Of a stretch of 64,000 nucleotides of DNA, positions 35,341-50,084 are shown piece after piece; the first letter of the stretch is position 1; each line of letters starts with the position of its first letter. This stretch comes from Acanthornis magna. Lineage: Eukaryota > Chordata > Aves > Passeriformes > Acanthizidae. The DNA lies in assembly GCA_036785705.1 (NCBI GenBank), contig JAWUZG010000159.1, positions 5,208,001-5,272,000 of the forward strand. The letters run 5' to 3'. The notes beneath the pieces are model-generated. The model had not been told where the DNA came from. It made no database searches and saw only the letters and a list, made by a program, of their open reading frames with translations. The position numbers and the translations under genes are program-made.

Positions 35341-38300
35341 CCTTTCAGTGTTAGAACTGCACAGGGATGTTTTTTCTTTTGCACTTGAAATTTAGAGTTT
35401 TAGCTTCCCTCTCCAGTTTAGTTCTACTGCAAAATATCTATTAAAACAATGGGAGTCCTGGTGTACAGTTGAACTCCCATTTCAAATATTATTGAGTAAA
35501 ATATAGTTTAGTTACAGAAAGTAAAATATTGTCCTGTTCTATAAGGTTTTTTCGACCTGCATCAGTCCTAAAACTGCTTGCTCTGCACGTTTTGTTTGTG
35601 TATCAAAAAAAGGAATAAAAATGGATGTTGCCCCGTTCTGTGAACTTCAACGAGTTCCTGCCAGTTCACCTGTCCTGGCTTGTGCAGCTCTGAGGAGTCG
35701 ATAACAGCTGGGAAGGAGAGTGTCCATTGCAATTCCTGTGGGAATCCTCCCTGTGTAGCAATGTGCTTAATTTGAGGTTTTCCCCCTTTAGCATTAGTGC
35801 GTGTTTTACTGTGAGGGGATGAGGAAGACTGAAGCATGGGCATTTGTGGAAGGAAAATCATGGGATTTCTTGTTTAGTCAGTCATGGAGTTTCACCTCTT
35901 CCTTTGTATTTGTATTCCTATAGCCCCTGGGATTTTATGTCTGTCTGCAGAGTTTGTGGCTGTAACTGCTAGAGGGGATGAAGGTTCTCAAAATGAAATT
36001 ATGCTTCCTCTTGAGAGACCTTTTACAGGTCAGCATAGCTAGGCCTGTCTTAACTATTTTCTTTGATGGAATTCACTTTAAACTTGCCTGAAATTAGCGC
36101 ATCTGTTAGGAGGGAAGGGGATACAGGGGCAAGAGGAGATGAATTACAAAGAAGTTACCATTTATGTTGCCCAATGCCAACAGCGGGTCTGTCTTCTCAT
36201 GGATAGAAAGGAAAATATTTCTTCTCTTTTTAAATATAAACACAGCTAATTCCCTGTAGCTATCACTTGACATCTCACAGATTTGACATCTGCAAACTGA
36301 TTTAATTAATATTTGGGCTACCTTTCACAAGTGTATAGCACTTCCAACATACTGAAGTGCCAAGCCTTTAGTTGATAAAATAAGTTGTTTCCAGAGTTTC
36401 TAAAGATAAAATCATCTAATTAAGTCACCTTTCCTCTTTGCTTCTGATTTAGTTCTCAAGCTAACACCTACAAATACCTGAGAAAATACCCCACTGTCAC
36501 TTTTGTACACTTCTCTTATAATTGTCATTACTTGAAAAGAAATGTCTGACTTTCATGGACAGTCCCACCGGGGTCAGCAGAATCTGAGATGTTGACAGAA
36601 TCAGTGTGGCTCTTCCTGGGAGGATGCTCTCTGCCAGGCTCTGCCTGCGGAGATCCTGCAGCCAACGTTTGCTGCACTTGGAGAAGTTTTGTGCAGGGCT
36701 CTGTTAACTGAGTTGTGACAGCAGCTGTGTGTTCTATACCACTGCTCCCAAACTGCCCTCGAGGGTGGAAGAGGGGTGTAAAAGAAAGAGCGTGGAAGGA
36801 AGGAAGTAACAGAAGCCCAATTCAACTCTCATGGAAGTCTACAGGAATTTTTCCGACGACTTCGTGGGAACTGAATTAAGTTGTTGGTGTGAAGCCATGT
36901 TCACAAAATTCCAGACCTCCTCTTCTATTCTACATCTGCACTGGATCTGTTGAATTTACTAGAAATAAAAATCTAGTTTACAACATGTGGAAAATAGAGG
37001 GGGTGAAGGTTATGAGAAAACCCCAAATTATTGATGTGGGAGTGGAGACCTCTTGCAAAATGGACTGTTTCAAATATACTAAAAATGTGTCCCCCCCCAG
37101 CACCCAAAGCCTTCCTGCAGTCATAATCCCTGACTTCATCAGTTTCACAGCATTACTTTTCAATCAGCAAACATCATAAACACAGGAAGGCAGATTTATG
37201 GCTGTTTATTAGCCAGCACCATTACTGTATTTACTGTAGTGTGAAAAAGGAAATCGGGGAAAAGTGCTATAAATCTCAGTGGCTGCAACCCAGATGCATT
37301 TATTTACTTACTGGATACTTCACTAGTAGCTTAGCAGATGCCTGCTAGTTTACACTTATATTTTGAGCATATCAGCAGAATGCTCTAGAGGGATGGGTGT
37401 TAAAATCCTGCTGGGGTCTGTTGTGGGCACTGCTAGGAAGGAGCTACTGAAATGTGTTCAGTTGAAGCAGCTAAAATAGTTATTGAAGAAACACCAAGGT
37501 GTTAACCAATCACTGTGTGTTTAAAGGCAATATTTTTATAAATTTATAAGTATATAAATATGCCATCTTGCAATAACAACAGGAAGATAAAGATCTGGAT
37601 ATTAAAATAATAGGAATAAAAGCAAAACTCCTGACTTGTTAACATGAAGATATTCTCTGTTCAAAGAGGGACCACAATCCTCAAATCTTATCTGAAGTCC
37701 GGGAGCGGTAATATCCCTCTTGTGCTCTGTAGGGGGGTGGTATCAGATGGAGAGTTCTGTTTCCTGCAGGCCAGGCCCAAAGGCTGTACTTTACCATTGG
37801 AGATATAATTGTAATTTATTCCAAGGCAGTCATCTGCCCCTGGATGACCTATTTCTATCTGCAGTCCAAAAGAAATGTTGTTGTGGATGTGGCTGTTTTC
37901 AAATGTGCAAAAATGCAGAACATTTCTACATTGTTCTCAGCACTTTTCTTTAAAGTACAGAACATGACTTCTGCAAATGTTGCATTGTCTAGGCCTGTTC
38001 TTTACACCTTCATTATCTAGAAAAATCTAATTTTCTATTAGATTCATTTAGGTCTCAAGTGTCTGAAAGATCTATTTAATTTGTCAACTTTTCAATAAAA
38101 GCACAGCTTATTTTATTTACTTCAGATTTGTGGTCAAATGCAAAAGCTGGATCTAGACTTGTGGTTAAAGTCCAAATGTATTTTTCCTAAAGGGAAATCA
38201 TTAATCCATTCAAGCCAATTGAAATATTTTCACCAATGTTCAGTGAACCAGGAATTAAGTTCACCCCAAAACCTAAAGGGTTTTAATTTTTACTATTACT

Positions 38301-41300
38301 TTTCTGCTTACTATTGGCTCTTATTGTTAATGCTGTTTTTAAAATGAACAGTAAAATGGAAAGAGTATAAATTATAAATGAACAGTTTCAATGAGGCTGT
38401 TGATTGCAATGACTGAAATCTAATTAAGCAGTTTAAGATCTAAGTGATATTATTATTAAAGAATTATGTTAACAGAGCATTTGATCAGCCTCATAATTTG
38501 TTTTATGTGAATTATACTTAGGAGATAATGTGATTTCAAGTGACAAAAAGCTCGGTCTGTTTCTTTCCTCTTTTTTAGAGAAAACTAATATGCTATATTT
38601 AAATTGAAATGCATTGACAGAGAGGTCTCAGGGAAACAAAAGCATTATTTTGGCATTTTAACTTACTTTAACTGACTTTACGTAAGGACTAATATTGACT
38701 ACTGGGTTTGAGATGACATTATATGAAGTATTTTAAAACAGGAACAGAAATATGTATGCAGATGAATGTATGCAAATACACATATATTTTTACACGGATA
38801 TGCTAATTCTTTATGGTGACAAGCTTATTAACAGTAGCCAGCAAAATGGTTGTGCCACATTACCTTTTTGACTGTGAAATCTGTAAACATCCAATTTTTT
38901 CTTTAAAATAATTCCGTGCATTTTCTAAACCAATGGGAGTCTATTGGGAGAACATTTATTATTTAATTTACCAGTATAGTTCATACAAATGTACGAACAG
39001 ATTGGATTACTTCCTGTGTGATGAAGCTAAGTAGCAATCATGTGGACAACGTGCTAGATAAATATATCCCTTATTTTTGGAAATTGGGTCTGTGCTTGGT
39101 GACTCTGGGAGTCAGCCTTGGTCTGGTTGTAATGAATGTTTGTATAATTCACTCTCTGAATTCCATCAGTCCCATCCTCCTGTCAGGTCCCAGCTGAGCA
39201 TCACCTACAGACTCAAGAGACAATTCAGCATGTCTGGGCTGATCACACATTGCACTTTCTTGTTGCTTGTACACAGATGTTGTCTAGCACAGAAGTCCCA
39301 AATTTCACTGTAAATGTATTTCTGGGAGCATCCTTTCCACACCTCAGTGCCTGCTCCCCGTGCCTCGGATGCTGAAGGGCTCCTTTCAAATTTAACCCTC
39401 TTTGAGTCCACTGAATGTCAGCTTTGTCCCACCTGCCGCAGACAGCTCAGAGCATCTTGGTCAGCCCCAAACAGAATAAACAGTTGAAGGAACAGAAAGA
39501 GACAAAGGAGGGATCATTTTAAATACAACCGGACACCAAGAATTAGCAAAATACTATATTTTTATATTAGATTCCTTTGATTTTTACTCTGTAGCTCTTT
39601 AAGTTTGTTCCTTGGTTACTGTGAAGGGAAACCAGGCAGGATTTCAGTCTTAAAATTTCAGTGTCATATAACTGTGGGTTTGTTTGAAACCAACTGTTAT
39701 ATTTCAGTGCACAGCCTGACGAGTACCCTGGGGAAATGGGCACAATTCCAGGGAGACAATCCTGTTTCCAGGTTAGCTGTGTTGCTCTGTGCCTGCTGCT
39801 GCCTTGACCCTATTTTGGCTGAAAGGACCATGGCACAGCATTGCCATTTCCCTGTCCACACCTCACAGCCTCTCTCCCAGAGACGTGTCTGGGGTTCTTG
39901 AATCAGCTCCTGGAATACTCTTGATAAACAGCTCCAGTTCTGCTGCTGCCTGTGCCCTCCCAGTTTTTGGACATTTTGATTTAATTCAAATATTGTTTCA
40001 AGGAGTTACTTGTTACCTGATGGTCTCTGGCACATATTTATTTTTTAAGCTTTCAAACCACAATAGGACAGGGGGAGAGAGAGCAAATTGTGGGGAATGA
40101 TAGGGGCTTGGACAGGGAATGACTGAGGGTGACTGCAGAGGAAAGAGAAAGTAATGAAACAGAAAAGGAGACAAAGCAAAGGTGACTGATGATTTACTCT
40201 TTGCTGGGCTCTTGCTTTGTGTATGTCAGCACTCACAGCAATAACCAAACCTTTATTCCTAACTCTGCCCCCTGAAATTTGTTGTGCCTTTCCTCATATG
40301 GTTCATTCTTTCTCATTACTTGAAGACAATCTCTAATGAGCCAAAATGTGCAGTATTGTTTTGAATCCATTCTTGGTTTTCTTTTCATGTCTGGAAGGAT
40401 GGAAAATTAATTTTTCTCTTGATCTGGCTCAAAATCTGCCTCCCACACTGAGGAGCCTGGATGTGGTGTTGGAAGATAGTATGTTCTGGCTACAAGCATC
40501 AAAGTGAGATCCAAAGGGCAAGCAGCTTTAAATATTTAACTACTAATAATCTGGTTCATAAAACTGACTGGGTGTTTATGGATGACAACATTGATACTTC
40601 ATGCTATTGATCTAACAGATGTAGTTAATCCTGTATTTTTAGAATATAAAAAATATGCAAAAGTCATTCTCGATAGATAAAAAGAAATAACTCAGCCCAG
40701 TGCTTTTGAATGTTGATGTGTCAGCAGCCTTGCTATCTGTCATTAGCATTTTTTTCTTTATATCTTAAATTTAATCAATACTTTTCTGAGGTTATGATCA
40801 AGTAGCATAAAACATTTTACAAATTCTGTTTGGATGTGATATATTTTGTGTTCTGTGAAGGCTCTGATCAAATAAGTGATCCAGCAGCATTAGTGACTAC
40901 TGACAAACTATGGCTTAAATTAAAGGTGAATGGCCACTTTTGGTGTTTCAGGTTTTAAGCATTAAGCTAAACATGCTTTTAAAGAGATTTAATTTTCCAA
41001 TTCTGAGTTCTTTCCAGAAATCAGGCAACCACTGAGGTCCCAAATCAACCTTTTCACTGGGAATCACAAGAATTCCATAAGAATTTTCAGGCTTACTGCT
41101 TCCAAAACACCTTGAGAATTCTTAATCTCAGGTAGAATGGAAGAAGAATTGTTTTGTTAGTAAGTGAAGTGACATGTTGATAGATAGGTACCTCCTGAGT
41201 GGTGGTTTCAAATATTAAATTATGATTATCCAGAACTCCAAGGCACTGATTCTTTGAAAGGGCTTTCAATTTTGTGGGAGTAGAATGACAGGGGCTGATT

Positions 41301-44300
41301 GCAGCTGATTAATATTGAGCTACTAATCTCTAAATTCTTTGTTCTTGACAAGTAGTATAAATTAAGTCCTGGGGAAGAAAGGACCATCCTTAAATCTGAG
41401 TCTGATAGAGACCCTGGTTGAGACGAACATGCTCTGCGTGCTCCCTGCCTTTCCTTCCTTGAGCATCTCCCAGTTTCAGGGACACAATCCACCACTCTTC
41501 AACACCCTGTGGGGGAAAACTGTTGTGAATGCGCTGTGTGTGGAAATTGGAAGAGAAATCCATGTCAGAAAGAGCATGGGATGGAAATAGGGAAGGTAAA
41601 CAATGTGTGAGAAGTAACTGGAATGACCTTTGTTTATACAAACAGCATAGGATGCACCTACTCATTAAAAAAAGTGGAAGAATAATGAAATGCTTACACT
41701 TTTTTCAGGTAATGTTATCTTGGAGGTCATGGGGAGAGTAGTAATTTGTACCAAAAAAAAAAAAAAAGAACAAGCCCCAGTATGACTGCAGGACAGCTTG
41801 AACTTCTAACTTTTGTTTTTGCAGAAGTATCAGTCAGCTGCACAATCCCTCTCCATTTTTCTCCCCTCCAAAGGTCGGACACCACTTCTTCATTATGTTC
41901 TTCGGCTTTTATGCAAGCAGCTTCTGCTTGAAAATTTTCATGTGTCACTCATACTTCTGTAGGGTGAAACATCTCTCTGAGGCATCTGTCACTCATTGCA
42001 GCTGCCACCTGGTCATAAAGGTGACCTATTTCACATTAACCATCCATTTCCTTTCATCGTCACCACCAGGATATGCTCTACCTTTTCCCTTTCCCTGTCA
42101 GAAGTGTGGACTTAGGGGTTAGATTGAGGATTCTTTGAAGGTAAAAGGATGATTTTTTCGATTCCTTGCATCACTGTATTCTGTCAATTTATTTTAATGC
42201 TGGGGAAAAATCCCCAAACAGACATTGCTTTCTGACAGAGAATACCAGAACACTGTCATGCTGAAGGATCACCCTTTGTATGCAAGCTTGGTAAAATTGT
42301 TTCCATAGTGCAAAGAGTGTCATATGAATCTCATAAATTACAAGGTATAATAGCATGTTATTGGAGTTCCTTGTGGGATTTCCCTGCCTTGTGTTTTTTA
42401 TGTTACTTGGAATGTGGTGCTGAATTGTGGAAAAATTAATTAAAAATGAATTTTAAGTTGAGAGATCTCCTGCATGTTACAGAAGTCTGTGTTATGCAAA
42501 AGAAAACAGTATGCATAACCTACCATGTTCCTGACATCTATTTGAATTGTTGAGCTAAACAGTCTGTGTGCACATTTTAGGAGACACAATAATTCTCCAA
42601 AAGTTGCAATCTGTCTTTGGAGAACCCACAGGTTTATCACTGAATTTCATTATCAATACAAGGCATGTTTGTATGGAAAAAAAGGTGCCTTGAAGAGAAC
42701 TATATCTAAGAGGAGGAGGATAATCTGCAGGATAAAGATACTTCTGTGATATAAAGTCCTCAACACTTGATCAGATTTAGCTGTAGTGTGTATTGGCTTA
42801 GAATTTATTGGCTTTATTTTGGAATTTTAAATTATTTTTTTCTCCTCTACTTCCCACTATCATTTCCTCTCAAAGTAGTTGAGAATAATATTTACTACTT
42901 ATTCATTACATAAGTGATACAGAAAATCAGTTCATCATAATGTTTGCCTAATTTTGAAATACCTAGTTTCCTTTTGCTTTATTCGAAGTAGATAAACATG
43001 CACAAGGTAATTTGGAGTAGATCTTTCTCGTGGTAAAACCTGATTTAATGTGGTTATCTGGGATGTGATCAGTCAGGTCACTGGCATAGTAAATACAGTA
43101 TTTTTTCAAAGAGAAGTGGAAACTGAGAAAGTCCTGTTGCTAGAAGAGGAAAAAAAAAAAAATCCTGAGAAAATCATAGAGAAAAATTCCAGGCTTTGGG
43201 AAATACAGTTCCCATTCTTCACCTCTTCCGAGTAACATCATTACTCATGTGTGTGCTGCCTTCGGGATTTGTTCCACCACATTCCACTGGACTTCTTGAG
43301 GGCTAATGAACCATTCACACTGACTTACCACACCAGAAACCAGGCCTAGGCAGAAATATTTCCTTTACGCTTGGCAGTCTTTTTGCTGGAAAATCTGAAT
43401 TAGGAACTTGTGAAGTAACTTTCAGTATTGTTGTGAAGTATAAAAATTCCTTTCGCTCCCTGCCTCTGACAGTACCGAGACACTCACTGCCGTGTCAGTC
43501 CTGAAGGATCATACTCTGTTATGATTCCTTTCAGCTTTGACCTTGAGGAGATCTCATGAATCACTTTAAGTTTCATGAATTAATCTTAAAATTACAAAAC
43601 AATGATGGCTGTGGCAAAGGACAGTACATTTGAGAGACAAAACAGGAAAAAGGCTGACAGTGCTGGAAGCAGCGAAGCAGCCGCAGAAGTGCTTTATCAG
43701 TAATGAGAATGTGAATTCTAGCAGTGAGATCCTACCTCTGTCTGAAACAAGAACTGTCAACTGTCTGGACACAAAGTTCTGATAAGTTTGTGCTCTTGCC
43801 TTCATGTTTTCATGGGACAGTTTGGAGAAACAAAGAGAGCTCTGGCCTTATGGGGAAAGATATCCTTTGTGGTGTAAGTCAGCAGCGTTCCACAGAGGAT
43901 GGGAGAGCAGGTTAAATGGGACATAAGGATGAAAATAAAAATTCATCTAATGGTAAACGTGGCATGTCTTTGCCACTGCTAGTTCATGTATACTAGAATA
44001 TTTTACATTCACTGGGGGCTACAACCTTCCTTCTGAAGCTGAAGCAACTGTTAATGTTTCTGAAAACAAATGTTACTGATCAATACATGCTTTGCATTTC
44101 AGTGTTTTTCCAGCTGTGAGAGCAGTATAACTGCAGTGGTTGGCGGAATTTCCTTTCCTTTTAAAAGGCAGATTAAATCATGATCATTCCTTTAACATAT
44201 TAATTGAAGAATTAGCACAACTCTAACAAAAAGTTGGCATCAGTCATACATGTTTTTTACTGATGCTTTTAGGCAAACACTGTTTACTTCTGCCTAGGCT

Positions 44301-47300
44301 GATTTCATTATTAAGAAACCAAAGGGAGCAAGGAATAGTTTCCTACTTGTTCTCCTGTTTGATGTTGTTTGGACTGTGTCTCCCTGCATTGCAGGGGACC
44401 TGAGCCTCTGACAGACTCAGGACTTTTGTGTCCTTACTCTGGAGCATTGTTGGAGATCCCTTTATTATCTTAGGCTCTGCACATCACTTCAAAGACCATA
44501 AATGCTAAGATGGTGTGCAATCATCTGTCATATCTATCAGGTAGGCAATGGATTTACACTGTAAAGCCTTTTAAAATTCTGTAACAATCATTGAGAACCT
44601 TATCTGAGTGCATATGTGACATGAAGGCACCTTCAGACTCAAACTGCCTTGTACCTTGAAATGCTTCACCTTACTCCAGCCAAGCTCCCCCTGAGGAGAG
44701 CAGTCAGTATGTGCCTTAGTTTTTTCTCATTATTGTTTCTAGGTGCATCAGTACCAGGTTTAAACACACAGCAAGCATCACAGTCTGAAAATTTACATAG
44801 CTGCAAATGCAGATACTTCCAAAATCTGTGAGTCTTTAAGGAGCTACTCTCAGTGTGTGTTCAAATACAAACAGATGCCTGCTCTGTTTTTGATGTGGAG
44901 AAGCTCAGGGATATGTTGCTCTTCTAATTGTTCCATTCACAATATTTATTTATACTTATATAATTCTAACTGGATTCCCATGTTCTAGCAGTGTTTGTAA
45001 TGAAATGTGATTTGTACTATTCTGTATCATCCCAGAATGAGACTGGGATATCTGACTGACTAAATAATGTGTGATAAATGTTATTACATAAACTTGGTTG
45101 TACTTACAGTTTGGGGCATTCAGCTGCTGTGAACAGCTAACATGGGATTCTTCAATATGAGTTCCTAGTTCAACTGAAGATGTATCTCAGTGCTTATTAG
45201 GATTCAAACAAACAATTTTTGTGATTTCATTCATTATCTTTTTCTCCTTCCTTCTGTCTTATTCTTTCTTTTACCTTCAGAAAAATTCCCAAGTGTTCAG
45301 ATTGAGAATTTGCTGTCTCAGCTGTCTTTGCCTTTCCTGGTGCTTTGTGCTCTGAATTGGGTCACACGCAATTTTGCAGTGATACAATTGTCCTTTTTTG
45401 TGAGAACCATTCCTCCTCAACTTGCTTCCTCTGCATTTTCAATCTGAACACTATCAAAGATGCACTAAAAGTAAGGCAGGATTCCATTCTTTAGCTAGAA
45501 TTTCAGGCTGAAACATTCATAGTACTTTTCCAGAAATCTGCAAAAGTATTGCTTCAAGTCCCCTAGTTCCGAAGAATTTAAGCAGAAACTGAATCTTCAA
45601 ACCCCAGATATGACTCAGCCATTGTGCAATTGTTTTCTGTGGTGGTAGAGAAACTGATGTTAAATGATGTCCAACTTCAGTTACTGTACCAATACTGTTG
45701 CTGACTGTAGAGAACAGCTTCTCTTGTAGCACCTGAAAGTTTTGAAGTTTAATGTAATGTGAGGGGACAGCATATCAGATTAAACTACCAATTAATTGCA
45801 ATGCTAAGGCATGAAGTACACCATTACATTTCGTGGCTATGGCCATCTAGTCCAATACATACCTCTGGCAGTGGCCAGTCCCAAATGGAAAAGTTGCAAG
45901 GAAGCCCTACAGCAGACAATCCTAGAATTTTATGCTCAAAAAAGGCCGTTTGTCCTAACCTCAGGCATGTAGAGGTGAACTTATACCCTCAAGCAGAAGA
46001 TTTTTATCTGGGATTTTTCCCTCTGTAGAAAGATAAACGTACAAGCTTTTCAACTCTACTCGATCTCGCTCACTGAGTTTTTCTAAGGTATTGAAGAGGT
46101 GTGAACACAGTATGTGATCTGCAGAGAGTGTCAGTGGGAAATGAGAAATGGGAAAAACTACTGAAAACAGCAGAGTGTGTTTGAAGTTTGACTCCTGTCT
46201 GACTTGCTTATTGCAAAGAGCAGACTGAAGAACCAGATGATACGTGTCAGAAAGACTAAGACCCTCATCACTTTGCAACAAGAAATATTGCTGATTTCCC
46301 TCTGAATGTTTAAGAAGCTATTGCAAAATATGTCCAACATTGGCTGCTCCTCTAAAAGTCTGGGCACTATCCAGGAGCAGACTCAGCAATGTCAGCATGG
46401 TAAGAGACAGGCTTATCTCCAGGAAGTTTAGAAATGAGGAATCCTAGAAATCTCGTGAGGTAAGCCAATTTCGGAGAAACTCAGATAGATGCACTTGCGG
46501 AAATGGTGATGTTCAGACAAGCTGTATAAGCTTTTAGTCAATTGCTAAATTGTGATTGTTCATTTCCAGACTTTTGGAGAGTCATATGAACCTGTGCCTT
46601 TTGCTAAAAATGTGGCCAGAAGAGAAGATAGTCAATACTGCATGAGGGCAAAAAGGCATAAACACAAAGTCTGTAAACCATGGCAGTGATCGTAAGGGCT
46701 TTTACTGACACAGATCATAGATTTAGAACTGGTAGATTCAGCTTGCTTTCCAATGTCTCCTTGCAGCTGGTGGGCGTTTGGACAGCTGAGGATCTAGACA
46801 AAGACTGGGGCAGAAAAGCCGTGCAGCCTTTCAGCACTGTGAGTTTGTTTTCAGTCCAGCACTGCCCGGCGATCGCAGCCCGCGGTGCTGAGGGATGTGA
46901 CCATACATATAACACCAAACACACGCGTTTGTGTGGCCTTTGGGTGGAAAGCATTCAACCCTCCTTGATTAGTTGTCTTTAAAAAGGTATCTTTTGAGGC
47001 ATCCTTTTCTTTGAGTAAAGGATAATTTGATTCTCTTGCTCACCTTTGAAAATTAAGTTTAAATGATATCTCAGAAATGGGGAAAACTCCCTACCTTCTT
47101 GCTTGCAGACAGGGAATGTTTTCTTGAGGGATCAGATGTCTAGAAGCTTTCACAACGTGCACGAAACAACTTCTGACAGAATAACAAGCTGCCCTGTGCC
47201 ATCACGGCAGCTGGCAGTGAGTCATTGCTTCTGGCCCTGTAATGCAGACCTTGCGTGTCTGGGAAATAATGCCCAGCCAAGTGTGAGTGCAGGCTATTAT

Positions 47301-48835
47301 TAAGGCTTTATTTGTGAAATTGGTATAGTTGAGGTCAAACGTCTTTCTCTCTATTTTCACATAGTGCTTTTAGACAGCTTTCAATAATGATTCCATTATA
47401 CCCCCACTATGAAGATATTTTATCTCTTATACAAATTGCTGGTTAATTACTGAGTTGTTTTTCACGTCTGATTCGGCTTTTGAGTAAGACGGTATGACAT
47501 GGAGCCAGAGGCAACACTGACTACAGAAAAAAAATGGTGTTTCAGCTTTAAACTTAAAGTGAGTACAAGAATTTCTGAACAGATGAATGCAGCCCGAGAG
47601 TTACTGTAGATAGTGAAATGCTTTGTCTAGAAAGTGAAATTATTTAGAACCTGTGGTTTACCTGCAGTTCTCCAGGTGATGTGTTATATTTGCTTCCTTA
47701 AAATGTTTTAGATCCATTTCGTGTGATAAGGAGGTAGAAAATTATTTTCCTTGTAATATCAACCAGTTCACAATTGTTCTTTGATTTATGGGCCTTATAA
47801 TGTCTTGACATAATGAATAGGAAACCTCAAACCTGGGAGCTGCCTGTGGACAGAGGAGGATGAGGTGGTGCCTGCTTTCAGAGTGGTTTCTTAAGGTCAA
47901 GGACAGAGAGCTGGGAACAGTGATATTCTAAAGTATCTTGGGATTACTGTCAGAGATTCCTTATCTGTGCTGACTTTCTCCAGATGTTCTTATTTCTGTT
48001 CTTTGACTGTAGAAGGAATCTGCACAGTGGGCACTGAGGCTTAGATAGGACTAGTTAAGAGAAATTCCCTTGTTCTGTGTTGAAAGAGCAGAGTACCTTG
48101 TGTAGCTGTATTTCAGTCCCAGAAAATCCAATAAGCCAATAAGAATATTAATGTGAGTCAAATCTCTAGGATTAAGTCTTGAATTTCTGTTGAGTCTGAA
48201 TTCTTAGTGTCGCAAAAAACTTGATATGTCTCTTTCCTTAAAGGAACAGGACAGAGTTGTAGCAAGGTACTGGCAAACATTTTAGAAGAGCATATTGTGA
48301 TAGTAACCTTGTATGGAAATACAACTTCCAGCACTTACCAATATCACCTGCCAGAGAAAACTTGGCAAGTCTTCTTATTTGGTCAGTGAATATTGCTAAG
48401 GGGCAAATTAACTTGAGAGATTTATAGCTCAGCAGAAAGCACTCTTGGTCCCTCAGCTGTGTACTCTGGAAGGGAAATATTCAAATAAATAAAATATACT
48501 CAGCATTTTGTACAGACAACAAAAGGAAAGAGACTCAGAAGGTCTCTTACAGTGTTGGTAATTCTTGGATTTACTTTTTCACGTATCATTGCTTAGGTAA
48601 TAGTTTTAGTAAAGGTACCAAGATGACTTTTACATCACTGAAACTATTATCTTTAGCTCTGTTTTATACTGTTATGAATTATGAAAGATTCAAGTTCTCA
48701 GCATTTGCCAGGGAAAGTTGGCACTGGTGTCAATTCTTGTAGCCCCTGGATACCTATGAAGAAAGGTTTGCCATTTTTTGGGGGGAAATTAATGAAGGAG
48801 GAAATCTAAACTCTTATCTCTGCAGAAAAAAACCA
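35341..48835. other. Gene-poor sequence, no gene recognised
   Basis: AT-rich intergenic sequence. Short poly-A (A15) at 41,753-41,767. A 100-codon plus-strand frame at 46680-46982 overlaps a small CpG-bearing patch (about 46,860-46,930) but lacks similarity to anything I know. Confidence 0.6.
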
Positions 48836-48900
48836 AACAACACCCCGCCCCCGCCCCCGCCAAAACTAACCAACCAACCAAAAACCAACAAACAAAAAAA
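48836..48900 (+). repeat. C-rich then AACC/A-rich low-complexity tract
   Basis: CCCCCG-type repeats run into ACCA and AACAA-type repeats. It is simple-sequence DNA. Confidence 0.85.
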
Positions 48901-49275
48901 TTAAATCCAAGTGTCTAAGTTATACCTCTTATGCAGGGAAGGATGATTTGCCTTAAACAGTGACCTTGTGATGCCCTAAAACCCTTTGCCAATTTGAAGT
49001 AAGTAAAATAAACCCCAAATGGAGGAAAAAAACCCTAAAGCCTAAACCCCAGAGCACATTGTTCAGGGAAGAAGTATTTCCTTCCATCCTGAATGTCTGA
49101 GCCACCACTGTGCTCGAGGATTTTGTAAGTTTTCAATGTGTTTGCACCCATAGAATTATCTTGCACTAATGCAACAATATGTAAGTTGTTGCTCCAAAAA
49201 TCCTGGGCCCAGCTCCAGATTCATCATGTGAACTTGAAAAAGCCAACATGCTTTGGAGTTACAAAAATAGAACCG

Positions 49276-49322
49276 GATTATTTATTTATATAGCGCCCAT
49301 AAATTTACAGGTTGCTTTACAC
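49276..49322 (+). mobile_element. Ancient amniote repeat remnant
   Basis: It contains ATTTATATAGCGCCCATAAA followed by GCTTTACAC. This corresponds to the common reptile/amniote repeat landmark ATTTATATAGCGCC...AAAGCGCTTTACA, which in full copies precedes the TTTTACAGATGGGG tail also seen near 4.1 kb. Only this piece is recognisable. Confidence 0.4.
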
Positions 49323-50066
49323 TCCAGAAATAAATTCCAGTCCCTGGAAGGGTAGTGCCACCATGAATTCTGGCTGCTAGGTTTAAATAAAAAAGAAGAA
49401 AAACTCTAATAAATTTTGAGGATTAAAAAAAAAAAAATCTCGTTACCGGTCTCTATTATCCTCTGTATTTTAAATATTTCTGCAGTGAATTAGTATAATT
49501 TCTAGCCTAAATAAATGGCAGAGAAGAATTGCCCCAATACCTCCTAAAAAAAGCATTAAACTCACACCCTGGAAGCAGAGAACTCAACCATCTGTTGCTG
49601 GGTTGTTGAATCCATGTCAAACTCGGCAGCATGTGAGAGTGACGTACAGTGCAGTGTACGGAACAGGGCAGATATTTTTGGTGACATCTGGATGCTTTTT
49701 ATCTGCTACACAAACAAGGATTTTGGGGACAACAAACTCTTAATCATATGCACTTATCTCTACAAAACACAAAAAAAACCCCAATGATGTTTGCTTCTCT
49801 GGTTACCTATTTCTTCTCAAAGGCCCATTCTGATGAGGGAGAAAATTCTAACAGGATATAGAATTTCTTTACTTCCTTGATTCTTATTTCTCTTGCTCAT
49901 TTTCGTAATGAGTTTGATAAGGTGGCCAACCCTACCCATCATTTCCTTGGCTGACTTATTCACTTTGGGCTCAGAAACTTGTCCCTGACATTCATGATCA
50001 GTGTTCTGCTGCCTGACATGGAACATGTTTACACTTTATGGTTAGAGCTCAAACACAAGGAAAAAG

Positions 50067-50084
50067 AAAAAAAAAAAAAAAAAA
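50067..50084 (+). repeat. Poly-A tract (A18)
   Basis: Eighteen A, preceded by AAAAAG. No recognised retrotransposon body upstream. Confidence 0.9.

Noticed and set aside
49020..49060. Telomere-like CCCTAAAGCCTAAACCCC
   Set aside because: Only one or two imperfect units in an A-rich context; not an interstitial telomeric array.
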